A stretch of DNA of 64,000 nucleotides from Elephas maximus indicus. Its lineage: Eukaryota; Chordata; Mammalia; Proboscidea; Elephantidae. How positions within the stretch are numbered: position 1 is the first letter of the stretch; the number at the start of each line of letters is the position of its first letter. This document shows, one piece after another, positions 1 through 11,200 of this stretch. The stretch is taken from positions 24,883,866 through 24,947,865 of the forward strand of contig NC_064846.1 of assembly GCF_024166365.1 (NCBI RefSeq). Direction: 5' to 3'. The translations under genes and the position numbers were made by a program. A model generated the notes under the pieces. That model did not search any database. It was not told the origin of the DNA and worked only from the letters and a program-made list of their open reading frames with translations.

Positions 1-1090
1 CACATCCTCTGCAGCATTTGTCATTTTGTGATTTTGGATTCATACCAGCCTTGTTGGGGTGAGATGGAATCTCATTGTAGTTTTGATTTGCATTTCTCTA
101 ATGGCTAATGATCATGAGCATTTCCTCATGTATCTGTTAGCGGCCTGGATGTCTTCTTTAGTGAAGTGTCTGTTCATATCCTTTGCCCACTTTTGAACTG
201 GGTTATTTGTCTTTTCGTTGTTGAGGTTTTGCAGTATCTTGTAGATTTTTTAGATTAGATGCTAATCAGATTTGCCGTAGCCAAAATTTTTTTCCCAGTC
301 TGTAGGTTGTCTTTTTACTCTTTTGGTGAAGTCTTTGGTGAGCATAAGTGTTTGATTTTTAGGAGCTCCCGGTTGTCTAGTTTCTCTTCTGGTGTTTGTG
401 CATTGTTAGTAATGTTTTGTATACTGTTTATGCCACATTGTCCCTATCTTTTCTTCCATGATCTTTATCGTTTTAGATTTTATGTTTAGGTCTTTGATCC
501 ATTTTGAGTTAGTTTTTGTGCATGGTGTGAGGTATAGGTCTTGTTTCATTTTTTGTAGATGGATATCCAGTTATGCCAGCACCATTTGTTAAAGAGACAG
601 TCTTTTCCCCATTTAACAGGTTTTGGGCCTTTGTCAAATATCAGCTGCTCATTGGTGAATGAATTTATGCCTGGATTCTCAATTCTGTTCCACTGGTGTA
701 TGTATCTGTTATTGTACCAGTACCAGGCTGTTTTGACTACCAGGGTGGTATAATAGGTTCTAAAATCAGGTAGTGTGAGGCTTCCCACTTTGTTCTTCTT
801 CAGTGATGCTTTACTTACCCAGGGCCTCTTCCCTTTCCATATGAAGTTGGTGATTTGTTTTTCCATCTCATTAAAAAGTACCATTGGAATTTGGATCGGG
901 ATTGCATTATATCTGTAGATGGCTTTGAGTAGAATAGACATTTTCACAACGTTGAGTCTTCCTATCCATGAGCAAGGTATGTTTTTCCACTTATATAGGT
1001 CTCTTTTGGTTTCTTGCAGTAGTGTCTTGTAGTTTTCTTTTTATAGGTCTTTTATGTCTCTGGTTAGATTTATTCCTAAGTATTTTATCT
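1..1090 (-). mobile_element. L1 LINE fragment, ORF2 C-terminal region
   Basis: The minus strand encodes a 133-codon open stretch (546-947) typical of the L1 ORF2 C-terminus, with [18 protein letters not shown] and a later [10 protein letters not shown] motif. Read on the + strand this is the familiar antisense L1 sequence. The element runs off the left edge of the window, so its 3' end is not visible, and the rest of ORF2 is missing on the right. It is a dead 5'-truncated copy. Confidence 0.9.
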
Positions 1091-1095
1091 TCTTC

Positions 1096-1255
1096 TGGTC
1101 CCATGGCAAAGGGGACAATTAGCCATACATTCCATTTCCTCCTTCTCTTCTTGACTTTCCTTGTCTTCTGTTGCTCCAGGTGAATAGAGAACAATTGTTG
1201 TATCTTGGATAATTGCTCGAAGGCTTTTAACACCCTAGACACTATACAATGAATT
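1096..1255 (-). repeat. L1 3'-UTR-like repeat segment
   Basis: The stretch around 1177-1250 matches, in reverse complement and with divergence, the segment at about 26640-26735 inside the inverted L1-type insertion (shared core TGCTCCAGGTG...AATTG.TG.ATCTT.GATA). It is therefore another copy of the same afrotherian L1-type 3' region. It does not continue the neighbouring ORF2 fragment in the expected order, so it is probably a separate insertion. Confidence 0.55.
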
Positions 1256-1577
1256 AGGAGGTAAATATGTAAATATGTCTATCACACAACTTTTGCCAAT
1301 TCAACTTTTACAGGTGTACGAGTTGTTTTTTGTTTTTTTTTTCTTGGTGTACGACTTATTGACAGCACTTACATTAATTGGCTGTGCAACATTTACCCTT
1401 AATCAATATGACTTTTCCATCGCCATAAATTGAAACTATGTTCTCCATAAGCGGCAACTCCCCCTCCATTTTGCCCTCCCTCCCACCCCTGGAAACCACT
1501 TATAAACTTTGGTTTCTATATATTTGCCTGTTCTTTACATCTTTGCTCTTAGTTTTATCATTCCAACCATCCAATGC

Positions 1578-1835
1578 AGAGTCAGCATAGGGTAGTGGTT
1601 AAGAATAAGGACTCTAGATACAGACTGCCTGAATTCGAATCGTAGTTCTGCCACTTGATGACTATGTTGGCCTTGGGCAATTTGCTTAATGGCTCTGTGT
1701 TTCAGATTCCTTATCTGTAAAATGGACTGATAATGGTAGCGAACCCATAGTGTTGCTATAGGGAAAATATGAGTTAATATTTATAAACCATTTAGTGCCT
1801 GATACTGTTATGTGATTTCTATATAAATGTTTTGA
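1578..1835 (+). repeat. MIR SINE
   Basis: Classic MIR order: 'tagtggttaaga' tRNA-like head, 'actctagatacagactgcctg', 'tgccacttgatgac', 'cttgggcaatttgctt', 'ttatctgtaaaatgg', then the tail region. Diverged as expected for an ancient SINE. Confidence 0.85.
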
Positions 1836-2089
1836 AAATTGGCATAGATGCTTCCAATTTGACAAAGACAACAACTATTGCTACTGGGTCCCAAATAAGC
1901 ATCGAATCTAGCTAATTTTACCTCCAAAACGTTTGGGGAACCCTTATTCTTCCTTCCTTCTCTGTTTCAACTGCCCTAGTTTCGTCACACAGACACACAG
2001 CAACAGCAAACTGCTTGCAGTTGTCTGAGCACAAACTGCTATACTTTTCTTAGTGGTCTTTCCTATTTCAATCCTCTTCACCTCTCATA

Positions 2090-2478
2090 GCTCCCCCTTC
2101 CCTGGCTAACTCGCAACAGTATCTTCTCCTCCAGGAAGCTTTCACTCACTTTATTGTCTGTTTCTATCACTCTCTGTCTACAGACTACCAACTCCTTAAG
2201 AGCAGAAACTGACATTCTTCCTAAATCTTTAGGATCTAGAGCAATGCCTGGCAAAAAGAAAGTACTCAGTAAACATTTGTTTAATTAATGGATGCCTGCT
2301 ATGGCCCAGGCACTATGTAGTGGTTTATGCAAGCGGGGCAGGGGGGAGGTGGGGGGGGAATTCATTCAATCCTACCCAAAACCCTGTGTATTAGTAAATG
2401 CAATTTTCCCCGTTTTATGAATAAGAAAACTGAGGCTCATAGACTAAATAACTTGCCCAGATACATATATGTATAGTC
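2090..2478 (+). repeat. L2 3' end followed by MIR fragment
   Basis: 2090-2290 has the L2 3' region: 'cctccaggaagctttcactc', 'ctccttaagagcagaaactg', then 'gtaaacatttgtttaatta'. 2291-2478 has a MIR-like core ('cccaggcactatgtag', 'gaaaactgaggctcatagac', 'aataacttgcccaga'). Confidence 0.65.
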
Positions 2479-2482
2479 CTAT

Positions 2483-4283
2483 GGTCGATGTTCAACCATT
2501 TCAGGAGGTAGCACATGATCAAGAACCGACGATACTTTTTTTCTTTTTTTATTGTGCTTTAGATGACGGTTTACAGAACAAATTAGTTTCTCATTAAACA
2601 ATTAATACACAATGTTTTGTGACATTGGTTGCCAAGCCCACAACATGTCAACACTCTCCCCTTCTTGATCTTGGATTCCCTGTTTCCATTCGTCCAGCTT
2701 TCCTGTCCTCTCCTGCCTTCTCATCCTTGCCCCTGAGCTGGTGTGCCCATTTAGTCTCTTATATGTGGTTGAGCTACATGTATTATTGAAGAGCCAATGA
2801 TAGTGAAGGAAGAAGTCCAAGCTGCACTGAAGGAGTTGGCGAAAAACAAGGCTCCAGGAATTGACGGAATACCCACTGAGATGTTTCAACAAGCGTATGC
2901 AGTGCTGGAAGGGCTCATTCGTCTATGCCAAGAAATTTGGAAGACAGCTACATGGCCAAACAACTGGAAGAGATTCATATTTGTGCATATTCCAAAAAAA
3001 GGTGATCCAACAGAATGTGCAAATTATCGAACAGTATCATTAATATCAAGCGCAAGTAAAATTTTGCTGAAGATCATTCAAAAGTGGATACAGCAATGCA
3101 TCGACAAGGAACTGTAAGAATTTCAAGCTGGATTCAGAAGAGGATGAGGAACAAGGGATATCATTGGTGATGTCAGACGGATCCTGGCAGGAAGAGAATA
3201 CCAGAAAAATGATTACCTGTATTTTGTTGACTACTCAAAGGCATTCGACTGTGTGGACCATGCAAATTATGGATAATATTGTGAAAAATGGGAATTCCAG
3301 AACACTTAATTGTGCTCATGAGGAACCTGTACATAGGCAAAGAGGCAGTCATTCGAACAGAACAAGAGGATAGTGTGTGGGTTAAAGTCAGGAAAGGTGT
3401 GTGTCAGGGTTGTATGCTTTCCACATACTTATTCAATCTGTATGCTGAGCAAATACTCAGAGAACCTTGACTATATGAAGAAGAGTGTGGCATCGGGATT
3501 GGAAGAAGGCTCATTAACAACTTGAGATATGCAGGTGACACAACCTTGCTTGTTAACAGCAAAGAGGATTTGAAGCACTCACTGATGAAGATCAAAGGCT
3601 ACAGCCTTCAGTATGGATTACATCTCAAAAGAGGGAAAACAAAAATCTTCACAACTGGACCAATAAGCAACATCATGATAAACAGAGAAAAAAATTGAAG
3701 TTGCCAAGGTTTTCATTTTACTTGGGTCCACAATCAATGCCCATGGAAGCCACAGTCAGGAAATCAAACGACATATTGCATTGGACAAATCTGCTGCAAA
3801 AGACCTCTCTAGTGTTGAAAAGCAAAGATGTCACTTTGAGGACTAAGATAACCCTGATCCAAGCCAGGGTATTTTCAATCACTTCATATGCATGAGAAAG
3901 CTGGACAATAAATAAGGAAGACCTAAGAAGAATCGATGCCTTTGAATTATACCATGGACTGCCAGGAGAATCAACAAATATGTCTTGCAAGAAGTACTGC
4001 CACAATGCCCCTTAGAAGCAAGGATGGCGAGGCTACATCTGACATACTTTGGACATGTGATCAGGAGGGACCAGTCACTGGAGAAGGACATCGTGCTTGG
4101 TAAAATAGCGGGTCAGTGAAAGAAAGGAAGACCCTCAAGGAGATGGATTGACACAGTGGCTGCAATGATAGGCTCAAGCATAACAATTGTTTGAGGATGG
4201 CACAGGACTGTGCAGTTTCGTTCTGTTGTACACAGGGTCGATATGAGTTGAAATCAACTTGACGGCACTGAACAACAACATGA
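2483..4283 (+). mobile_element. RTE (BovB-like) LINE copy 1, defective
   Basis: Encodes broken pieces of an RTE reverse transcriptase: KNKAPGIDGIPTEMF near 2845, then VCQGCMLS..LFNLYAEQ near 3395-3450. The catalytic YADD region at about 3525 reads YAGD. Frames are interrupted by stops and indels. The 3' end has the RTE tail (shared with the SINEs here) and finishes in an 'aacaacaaca' repeat. It is split by a nested L1-type insertion at 2535-2788. No functional product is expected. Confidence 0.88.
2535..2788 (-). mobile_element. L1-type 3' end nested inside RTE copy 1
   Basis: A T-rich start ('cttttttt...attgtgctttag') is the reverse complement of a poly(A)/AATAAA-type LINE 3' end. The inserted DNA interrupts the RTE exactly between 'gatcaagaac' and 'tagtgaaggaag', which are contiguous in RTE copy 3 (about 44996-45020). 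Candidate target-site duplications are 2521-2534 and 2789-2802 (11 of 14 identical; differences are transitions). Confidence 0.75.
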
Positions 4284-4907
4284 TTGTTCTATTCATTATA
4301 CATATAATCTGCAGTTTATAATGGTGCATAGTAGTCAAAGATGCCAGGAATCCACAACGGAGATCACCTGATGCATGAAGATATGATATTCAATTGGCCC
4401 ATCAAAAGAGCTGTTTTATTTTTATATAATTTGTTCTTAAAGTATTTTTCATTAGATAATCTGTAATCTTTTATGATGGTAAAAAATACACATATTAAGG
4501 GTGATGGTCGTCAAGTTTTTATTTGGGAACAGTTAATTGTGATGCTTGAACGACATGAGGAGCATATCTAATGTCACTGAACTGTACATGTGAAGATTGT
4601 TGAGATGGTAACTGTTTTGTACCTACATATTTACTGCAATAAAAATGTATTCCAAATACACATCATTAAAACTTTGGTTATTTCTTATGAAAATCTATTG
4701 ATCTATGAGCCCACTGGATGTGCTACTTTAATCCCATCACATGTCATATCTCAAAAGCTTCGGCTAGTGTCTTATTCATACATTATCATTTTTTTAATTT
4801 TTTCACAGCCAACTGAATTTGTGAAAGGTTGCTCTACATCATCAAAATCATGTTACTCTTGAGCTGTTGGGGGAGGCTTTACAGATTAATAGTAGTAGCA
4901 GCAGCAG

Positions 4908-5290
4908 AAGCAGCAATCATTTATTGAGCACCAACTGTGCCAGGCACTGTGCTGTGAGTTTTACTTACATTATCCCATTGAAGCCCTGTTCTGTTGTTTT
5001 CTTCATTTTACAGATGAGGAAACTGGGACTCAGAGAGTCACTTGCTTGAGGTCACACCGCTATGAAATAGTGGAACCTGGACTGAAACCCAAGTTTGTAT
5101 GTCTCTAAAACCTGGGCTTTTATCCCAAACTGGAGTTTGAAGGCTCTCCAAGTTACTTAACCCTCTCAGAGCTTTGGTTTCCTCATCTGTAAAACTGGGG
5201 GAAATAACACTTGTAGGGTTGCTATGAAGATTAGAAATAATATATGCTCAGGGCCTAGCAGCACATAGTAGGCATTTAAATCGTGGTGAG
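4908..5290 (+). repeat. Two MIR SINE fragments in tandem
   Basis: The first (about 4908-5095) has 'tgtgccaggcactgtgctgt', 'cattttacagatgaggaaac' and 'cttgcttgaggtcacac'. The second (about 5100-5290) has 'gttacttaaccctctcagag', 'cctcatctgtaaaact' and a 'cacatagtaggcatttaaat' end. Confidence 0.75.
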
Positions 5291-5379
5291 GATCTTTATG
5301 CATAAAGAGGGCATTAAATAGGCAATGAAAGATCTGAGATCCCTTGGAAGGCACTGGGGCGCTGGAGAGAAGGGATCTA

Positions 5380-5752
5380 CAGCTTTGGCAAGAGCTGGAC
5401 CTCTCCCAGTGAAACTCTGAGCCACCAGCAGGCGAGGGGGCTGGGGCCAGAATTTGGCTCCAAAGGCCTCTGCAGGGAGTCTGGAGAGAGGCGGGCAGCT
5501 GGGAGGCGCGTAGAAATCCCGGTCGTCAGAGGACTGCAGGTGGCCCGCAGAGTTGGTGTAGGTGGGCTACCAAGGCCTAGCGGAGGGAGGAGTGGAGGTT
5601 GGGGCGGGCCGGCGGGCGGGCTGGGGACACTGGGAGGCGGGGCCAGAGCACAAGAGGCTGTCCTTAGCCAGTTCTTCCCATGCCGGGCAGTTTGCTGCAT
5701 CTGGAGGAGCTCACTGGAGAATCTCCAGCAGCGGAGCGGGTCTTCAGCTACC
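5380..5752 (+). promoter_or_regulatory. IGSF1: Probable IGSF1 promoter and noncoding exon 1
   Basis: A GC-rich stretch with several CpGs and GC-box-like runs (for example 'ggggcgggcc' near 5601) sits upstream of the gene in otherwise AT-rich DNA. It ends in 'cttcagctacc' followed by a strong splice donor, gtaagt, at 5753. Human IGSF1 has a noncoding first exon and 20 exons; with this exon the count here is also 20. The transcription start cannot be read from sequence, and the exon 1 to exon 2 join is inferred. Confidence 0.5.
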
Positions 5753-7729
5753 GTAAGTACCTGCAAATGAGCGCATAGTCCAGTGGCTGAAGGCTAAATA
5801 TCAGCCACCAGATCCTAAACAAAACCCCCGAAAGAGTCTCCTTGTTGTAATTAATTGCCGTAAATTAAACTGCTTCCCAGTCTGTCCCCCCGCCACCCCC
5901 TTTCATCCCTCCTTTTCTCTTTCCCTCCCGGGATCCCAGCCCTGCCTCGCTGGGAATCTCTGGACACTGTAGATACCTTTCTTCCCTTTTCCTTCTCAGT
6001 GTTCCCTCCAAACATTCAGCGGTGCTTGTACCCCGCACCCCGCCGAGCCCAACCCCTTTAATTCCTGGAGCCCTCTAAACTATGCAGGGGGCGAGCCATT
6101 AGACATTTCGGAGTATGCCACCCTCAAAAAGCACTGCAGCGCTGCCTAAGGGCGGGGAAAGTGCTTGAGTTGGAGTAGAAGGAGAGGGTAAAATCGCTTG
6201 AGAGCTGAGATGGGGGGGGTGGTGAAAGGCAAAGATGGGTGTGGCTAACGTCCCTCTTCATTCCTGAAGCTTGAGGGTGCTCCCGGGGCATAAAATTCAT
6301 CAGTGTGGCTGTATATAAATGGTAGTTTCCTTATGATTGGGAAGGGGTCAGCCATGCTGAGAAGCCCAGCTGCTCTGACTCCATTCAAATACTCAAGAGG
6401 CAAAGACCCTAGACTGGGGGCCCAAGGGACAAGGCTAGAACCTCAGATGGCATTTCCTGTGTGGAATTCCAGGTGGGACCTTTCCCTTGGCAGTAGAACT
6501 GGACTTCCCCAATAAGCCCTGGCCCAAGGCCCCAGAGGAACAAAGCAACAGGCCCCAGAGGAACAAAGCAACAAAGCCTTGGCCTGGCCTGAGGGAAGAG
6601 GGGCCAAGGGGCTGTAAGAGCTGAGATGAAGAGAGCATCTTTAGGGTCCTACACCAGTTTGATGCCCCCTTTGGGAAGAATAAAAAAGAAAACAGCCACC
6701 TTTTTATGAAATGTTCACAATGTGCCTGGCACCGTGCATCTCTAATACAACACAACAACAACGATTCTAGGTAGATATCATTCTCCCCACTTTATAAAGT
6801 TTAGAGAGGGTAATTTGAGCATCCTTAAATGAAAAGTGACCAATACGGAAAGGAGCTGTGATTTCCTGGATCTCTGACTGTCCAGCTGCTTCCTGAAGCC
6901 CAGGTGCTTTGAAAATGAATCTCTTCTAGCTCCTGCACCCCACTTGGTGTTGGCGCTGGAACAAGTTAGGGGCTGGAGTCCTAGAGTCAGTTTGGAGAAG
7001 TGAAAGCAGCCCATTTCTCTGTTCTGGGAGCTGCCTCTAACCCAGTCTCCTGAAGTAGGGATTAAATTACTGGGGGCAGCCAGGACCTCAGGCTCTGAAT
7101 AGAGACCTGGTGGGGTAGTTAGGCTGAGTTTGTGTGTTGAGGGTGCATCTTCCTTTGGCAAAAGGATGCCCTGGGGGCACAAAAACTCAGGGGCCTACCT
7201 TAGTACATGCAGGGCCTATAGTCACTAGTGATTTCTGGGAAAAGGGGCAGGCCTCCATACTTCACCATACTCCCTGAGATTCAACCAATTCCATTTTCCC
7301 TATGGGCAACAAACAAAAATTCTTGGAAGGTTAAGAGCACTCAATAAATCATTTACACCTTATGTGAATTATTAATTTTATGAATTAGTTCAAGCAGCTT
7401 GATTCACTTACACCTAATTGAGATGGAGTTATTGAGCTTTTGGGGTAAGAGATAAGAATGAGAGTAACACTGCATCTGAAGCATTCCATAGAAGTGAAGG
7501 CCTGGATGGGATGAGATGGGAGGGGGTGAAAGAGGGTGAGAAACGGGGCATGGGTTGCCTCCGGAAGTTTAAATAATGGTTTTAGAGTATGGGTATTGGC
7601 TTCAAACCTGGATTTGAATTTTGGCTCTGATATTTAGTATCTTTGACCTTGAGTAAATTATATATTCTCTCCAAGGCTCAATTTTCTCATCAGCAAAATG
7701 GGGATGTAGGAATGTTTTGTTGGAGGACT

Positions 7730-7766
<37 letters not shown>

Positions 7767-8067
7767 AAAGATCTGAAAAGGTGACGCACAGCACTTTCCA
7801 TCTCTCCCATCCCATGAGGGCTTCTGCAGGCCTGGATTAGGTTAGGTAGTCCTCTGGGCCTCTGAGATCCCAGGGACAAACAAACATTTTAACAAATCTT
7901 AGATACGTGCAAAGAACTTGGGTGGGAGGATGGGGAAGTAGAACTTTGTAATACTTTGTGTGCCTGTGAGGGAGTGGAGGATAGAGTTGTTAAGTGCAAC
8001 TGAGCGATCTAAACTAAATTTTAAGGAGCAGAATAAGTCCCCTGAGTAAAAACAGCTCTGTTTTCAG
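5753..8067 (+). other. IGSF1 intron 1 (inferred)
   Basis: No coding signal. It contains a MIR fragment at about 7575-7725, a (GT)16 microsatellite at 7732-7763, and a homeodomain-type AT motif cluster near 5848-5872. The segment 7845-7925 has a diverged second copy at about 33990-34070. It ends at the acceptor 'ctctgttttcag' at 8056-8067. Confidence 0.45.
7732..7763 (+). repeat. (GT)n microsatellite
   Basis: About 16 uninterrupted GT units in intron 1 of IGSF1. Visible directly. Confidence 0.95.
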
Positions 8068-8203
8068 ACTCCATCACCTGCTGAAGGGCAAAACTCCTCA
8101 AGACTCAAAGCCCACAGTGAGCACCAGAGGCCCACAACCCTGGACAGTTCAAGGGCGAGGGCCACCATGCTGCAGACATTCACTCTCTTGCTCTTCTGCA
8201 TGT
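8068..8203 (+). CDS. IGSF1: IGSF1 exon 2: 5' UTR, start codon, signal peptide
   Basis: The acceptor 'ctctgttttcag' precedes 8068 and the donor gtgagt follows 8203. The ATG at 8167 is in a good Kozak context (gccaccATG) and opens MLQTFTLLLFCMW, a hydrophobic signal peptide. No other ATG precedes it in this exon in frame. The codon for W is split with exon 3. Confidence 0.93.
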
Positions 8204-11200
8204 GTGAGTACAAGGAAGGGGGTGAGAGGCAAATGAGGGACAAATCACCCTGCCATAAGGGTAGGGGAGTAGGAAGCTTGGGGAGGGAGAAAAGAGCTTT
8301 GGAGTTTGAGGATAGAGTGGGAGCATGGAGGGGGCTCTCCTTTACCACAATCTCTCTTTGCAGGGCTGAGTCTGGATATGACACAGATGGGTAAGTGAGT
8401 CCTGTGCTACCTCAAGTACCTTACTTCCTACAGGCTCCAACGCATTGGCCTGCCTCCATGCCCCTGGACATTACTGCCTTGAGATCCCAGAGACAATTCC
8501 CAGATTGAGCTGGTTGGGAATCAGAGCCCCTTATTCATGACTTGGTTCCCCATGGAATAGTGAAAAGCTTTATCTCAGATGGAAAGGAACCCAGACTTGC
8601 CCTTTATTCCCCCAACTCACCTGGACTCCTTGAAAAAACACTCTGGGATCCTTATCCCATTCCCCCAGACGAGTAGACACTCCTATCCCCAAAACACAAA
8701 AACCCATAGCCATCGAGTCGATTCTAACATAAAAAGAGGGATCTAAGTTGGGGCTAATTTTAAGGAACATGGGGAAAGCACCTGATGGGAGTGAGAGGGT
8801 TGAACTACTCATATCTTTGTGGTCTTTCAAAATGACAGTGATGGAATCTCAACCGGAGCTGTGGATAGAGACCAACTACCCCCAGGCCCCTTGGGAGAAC
8901 ATCACACTCTGGTGCAGAAGCCCTTCTCAGATATCTAGCCAGTTTCTGCTGCTGAAGGATAAGACACAGATGACCTGGGTCCAGCCTACCTACAAGACCT
9001 TTCAAGTTTCATTCCCCATAGGTGCCCTTAATGAGTCCAATACAGGTCTTTATAGGTGCTGCTACTGGCAGGAGACAGGCTGGTCAAAGCCCAGTAAAAT
9101 TCTGGAGTTGGAGGCACCAGGTAAGAAGCAATAGATACTCAAGAATAAACTCCAGCTCCTGGGACTCAACCTGTCATCCCAGGACAGGGTTTGTTTAACT
9201 CATTCCTTCGTTTATCTCAAGTACCTGGATGCATGCATTCCACAGATATTAAATAAGTGCCTACTCTGTATTATGCAGTGCATGGTGGAGATGTAGACTC
9301 TGGAACAGATTTAGAGAGAAAGCTCTCAATAAAGGGGAGGCTCAGAGTTGGGGGAAGGAGGGTTGTTGGCAAGTAAGGATCATACAGGGATGCCTTATCT
9401 AAAGTAGAGCTCTCATCTACTTCTCCCTGGGCAGCACTGCCCTTGCTCTACCTGAATTCCAGTTCATTCTTTTCTTCCAGGCCAACTTCCCAAGCCCATC
9501 TTCTGGATCCTGGCCGAGAGCTCCACTCTTCCTGGATGTAACGTTAATGTGTTCTGCCACGGATGGCTACAGGATTTGGTATACCTGCTGTTTAAAGAGG
9601 GATATGCTGAGCCTGTGGATTACCAAGTCCCAACTGGGACAGTGGCTATATTCTCCATTGACAACATGACACCTGAGAACGAAGGGGTTTACATCTGCCG
9701 CACTCATATCCAGATTCTCCCCACTCTGTGGTCAGAGCCCAGCAACCCCCTGAAGCTGATTATAGCAGGTGGGTGTGGCTATGGCTGCTGGGGTCTGACA
9801 ATCATTGTTCCAGGGATCATGGCTGGGTGAACCAGGGTTTCTGATTTTATTTTCCTCAGCCAGTTCCTAGGCCCTGCAAGGTCCATGAACTAGAGTCATT
9901 TAACTTCTACTGAGATGCAAATTAGAATCACACATACTTCAAGTCAGGTATGTGGGATCCAATCACTTGGCTGGCAGATGAGCCCAGCCAACTGCCCAGC
10001 AGCTTCAGCTCATCACATCTTTTTATTCTCTACCTGTTGAATATCATGCATGCATTCATTCATTCAACTAATATTTATTGAGCACCTAATATGATCCAGG
10101 CACTGCCACTGCAGTTTTATAAACTGTTTTCTTTAATGTATTTTTATTTTATTTATCATTATTATCTTTAAGTGTGGAAAATGGAACCAATTACTAGTGC
10201 TAATAATAAAAATAAAAAAAACAAGGACAAGAAAAGTGATAGTTCATATTTTAGAAATGGCTTTATAAATCAGTTTAGTCCCATATCTATACATCTATTA
10301 AGGCCGTACCAATCTCTAAACACAGCCGAAGGCTTCTCAAAATGTCCCAAATGCCAGACACACACTCTAGTCCCATCTCCCTAACCCCATGGCCTGGAAG
10401 CTTCTTGGCAAAATTGGCCACATTTGCTTTAGTCCTTCTACCAGGCTTAATAAGCTTGGGGCAGCTGTGGTGCTATAGAAAGTACGCCGGACTTAAGAGC
10501 ACTAATCCTGGTTTCTAGTTCCACCTCTGACACTGCCTCCCTGTGTGATCTTGAGCAAGTCACTGCACCTCTCTGTATTTTGGTTCCTTCAACTCTAAAA
10601 TGGGATAATATTATCTATCCAACCTACTCCGTGCCTCTCTGTTCCTCAGTCTCCTGATCTGCAAAATGGGTATAATAATAATGCCTACCTCACAGGGTTG
10701 TTGTGAGGAATTCCCTAAATATATGTACAGTGTCTGGCATATAAATTCTCAATAAATGGTAGATATTAATTCCATTACTACAGCCTTTCTTGAGGACCAA
10801 AGAACAAAGGACTGTTTGAACTATGTATATGGGTGTCTGTTGTGTGTCTGTCATTCTAGCATAGATTCCACTAACACACACTTCTGTAGTTATCTGTTCA
10901 TCAGTATCCACCACTAGGCCATGAGCTTTTTGCTGGCAGGAACTGTCTTTACCTGTGTAATCCTACATTACACCATGCCTGACACATCCTAAATGCTCAG
11001 TGAGCATATGATGGAGCTGATCATCCATAATGGATGAGTGGGTCTACCTGGACTTAGGGTTGGGGTAAGAAGGGATGGTTTGGGTGTGAGATTTGTCCCC
11101 TGCTTCATAGTATGGTCTCTTTGGAAGAACAATCATGGAAATCAGCATGCGGCCCCATTAATAGAGATTACTTTGGGTTGCAGACTTACTGGCCAAACCC

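Noticed and set aside
546..947. 133-codon minus-strand open frame
   Set aside because: It is the L1 ORF2 C-terminus in a truncated element, not a host gene.
5377..5766. 129-codon minus-strand proline-rich open frame
   Set aside because: It arises from GC-rich promoter DNA and has low-complexity composition with no domain signal.
8695..8725. Short SINE tail-like fragment in IGSF1 intron 3
   Set aside because: Only about 30 bases match ('catcgagtcgattct'); too short to annotate as a mobile element with confidence.
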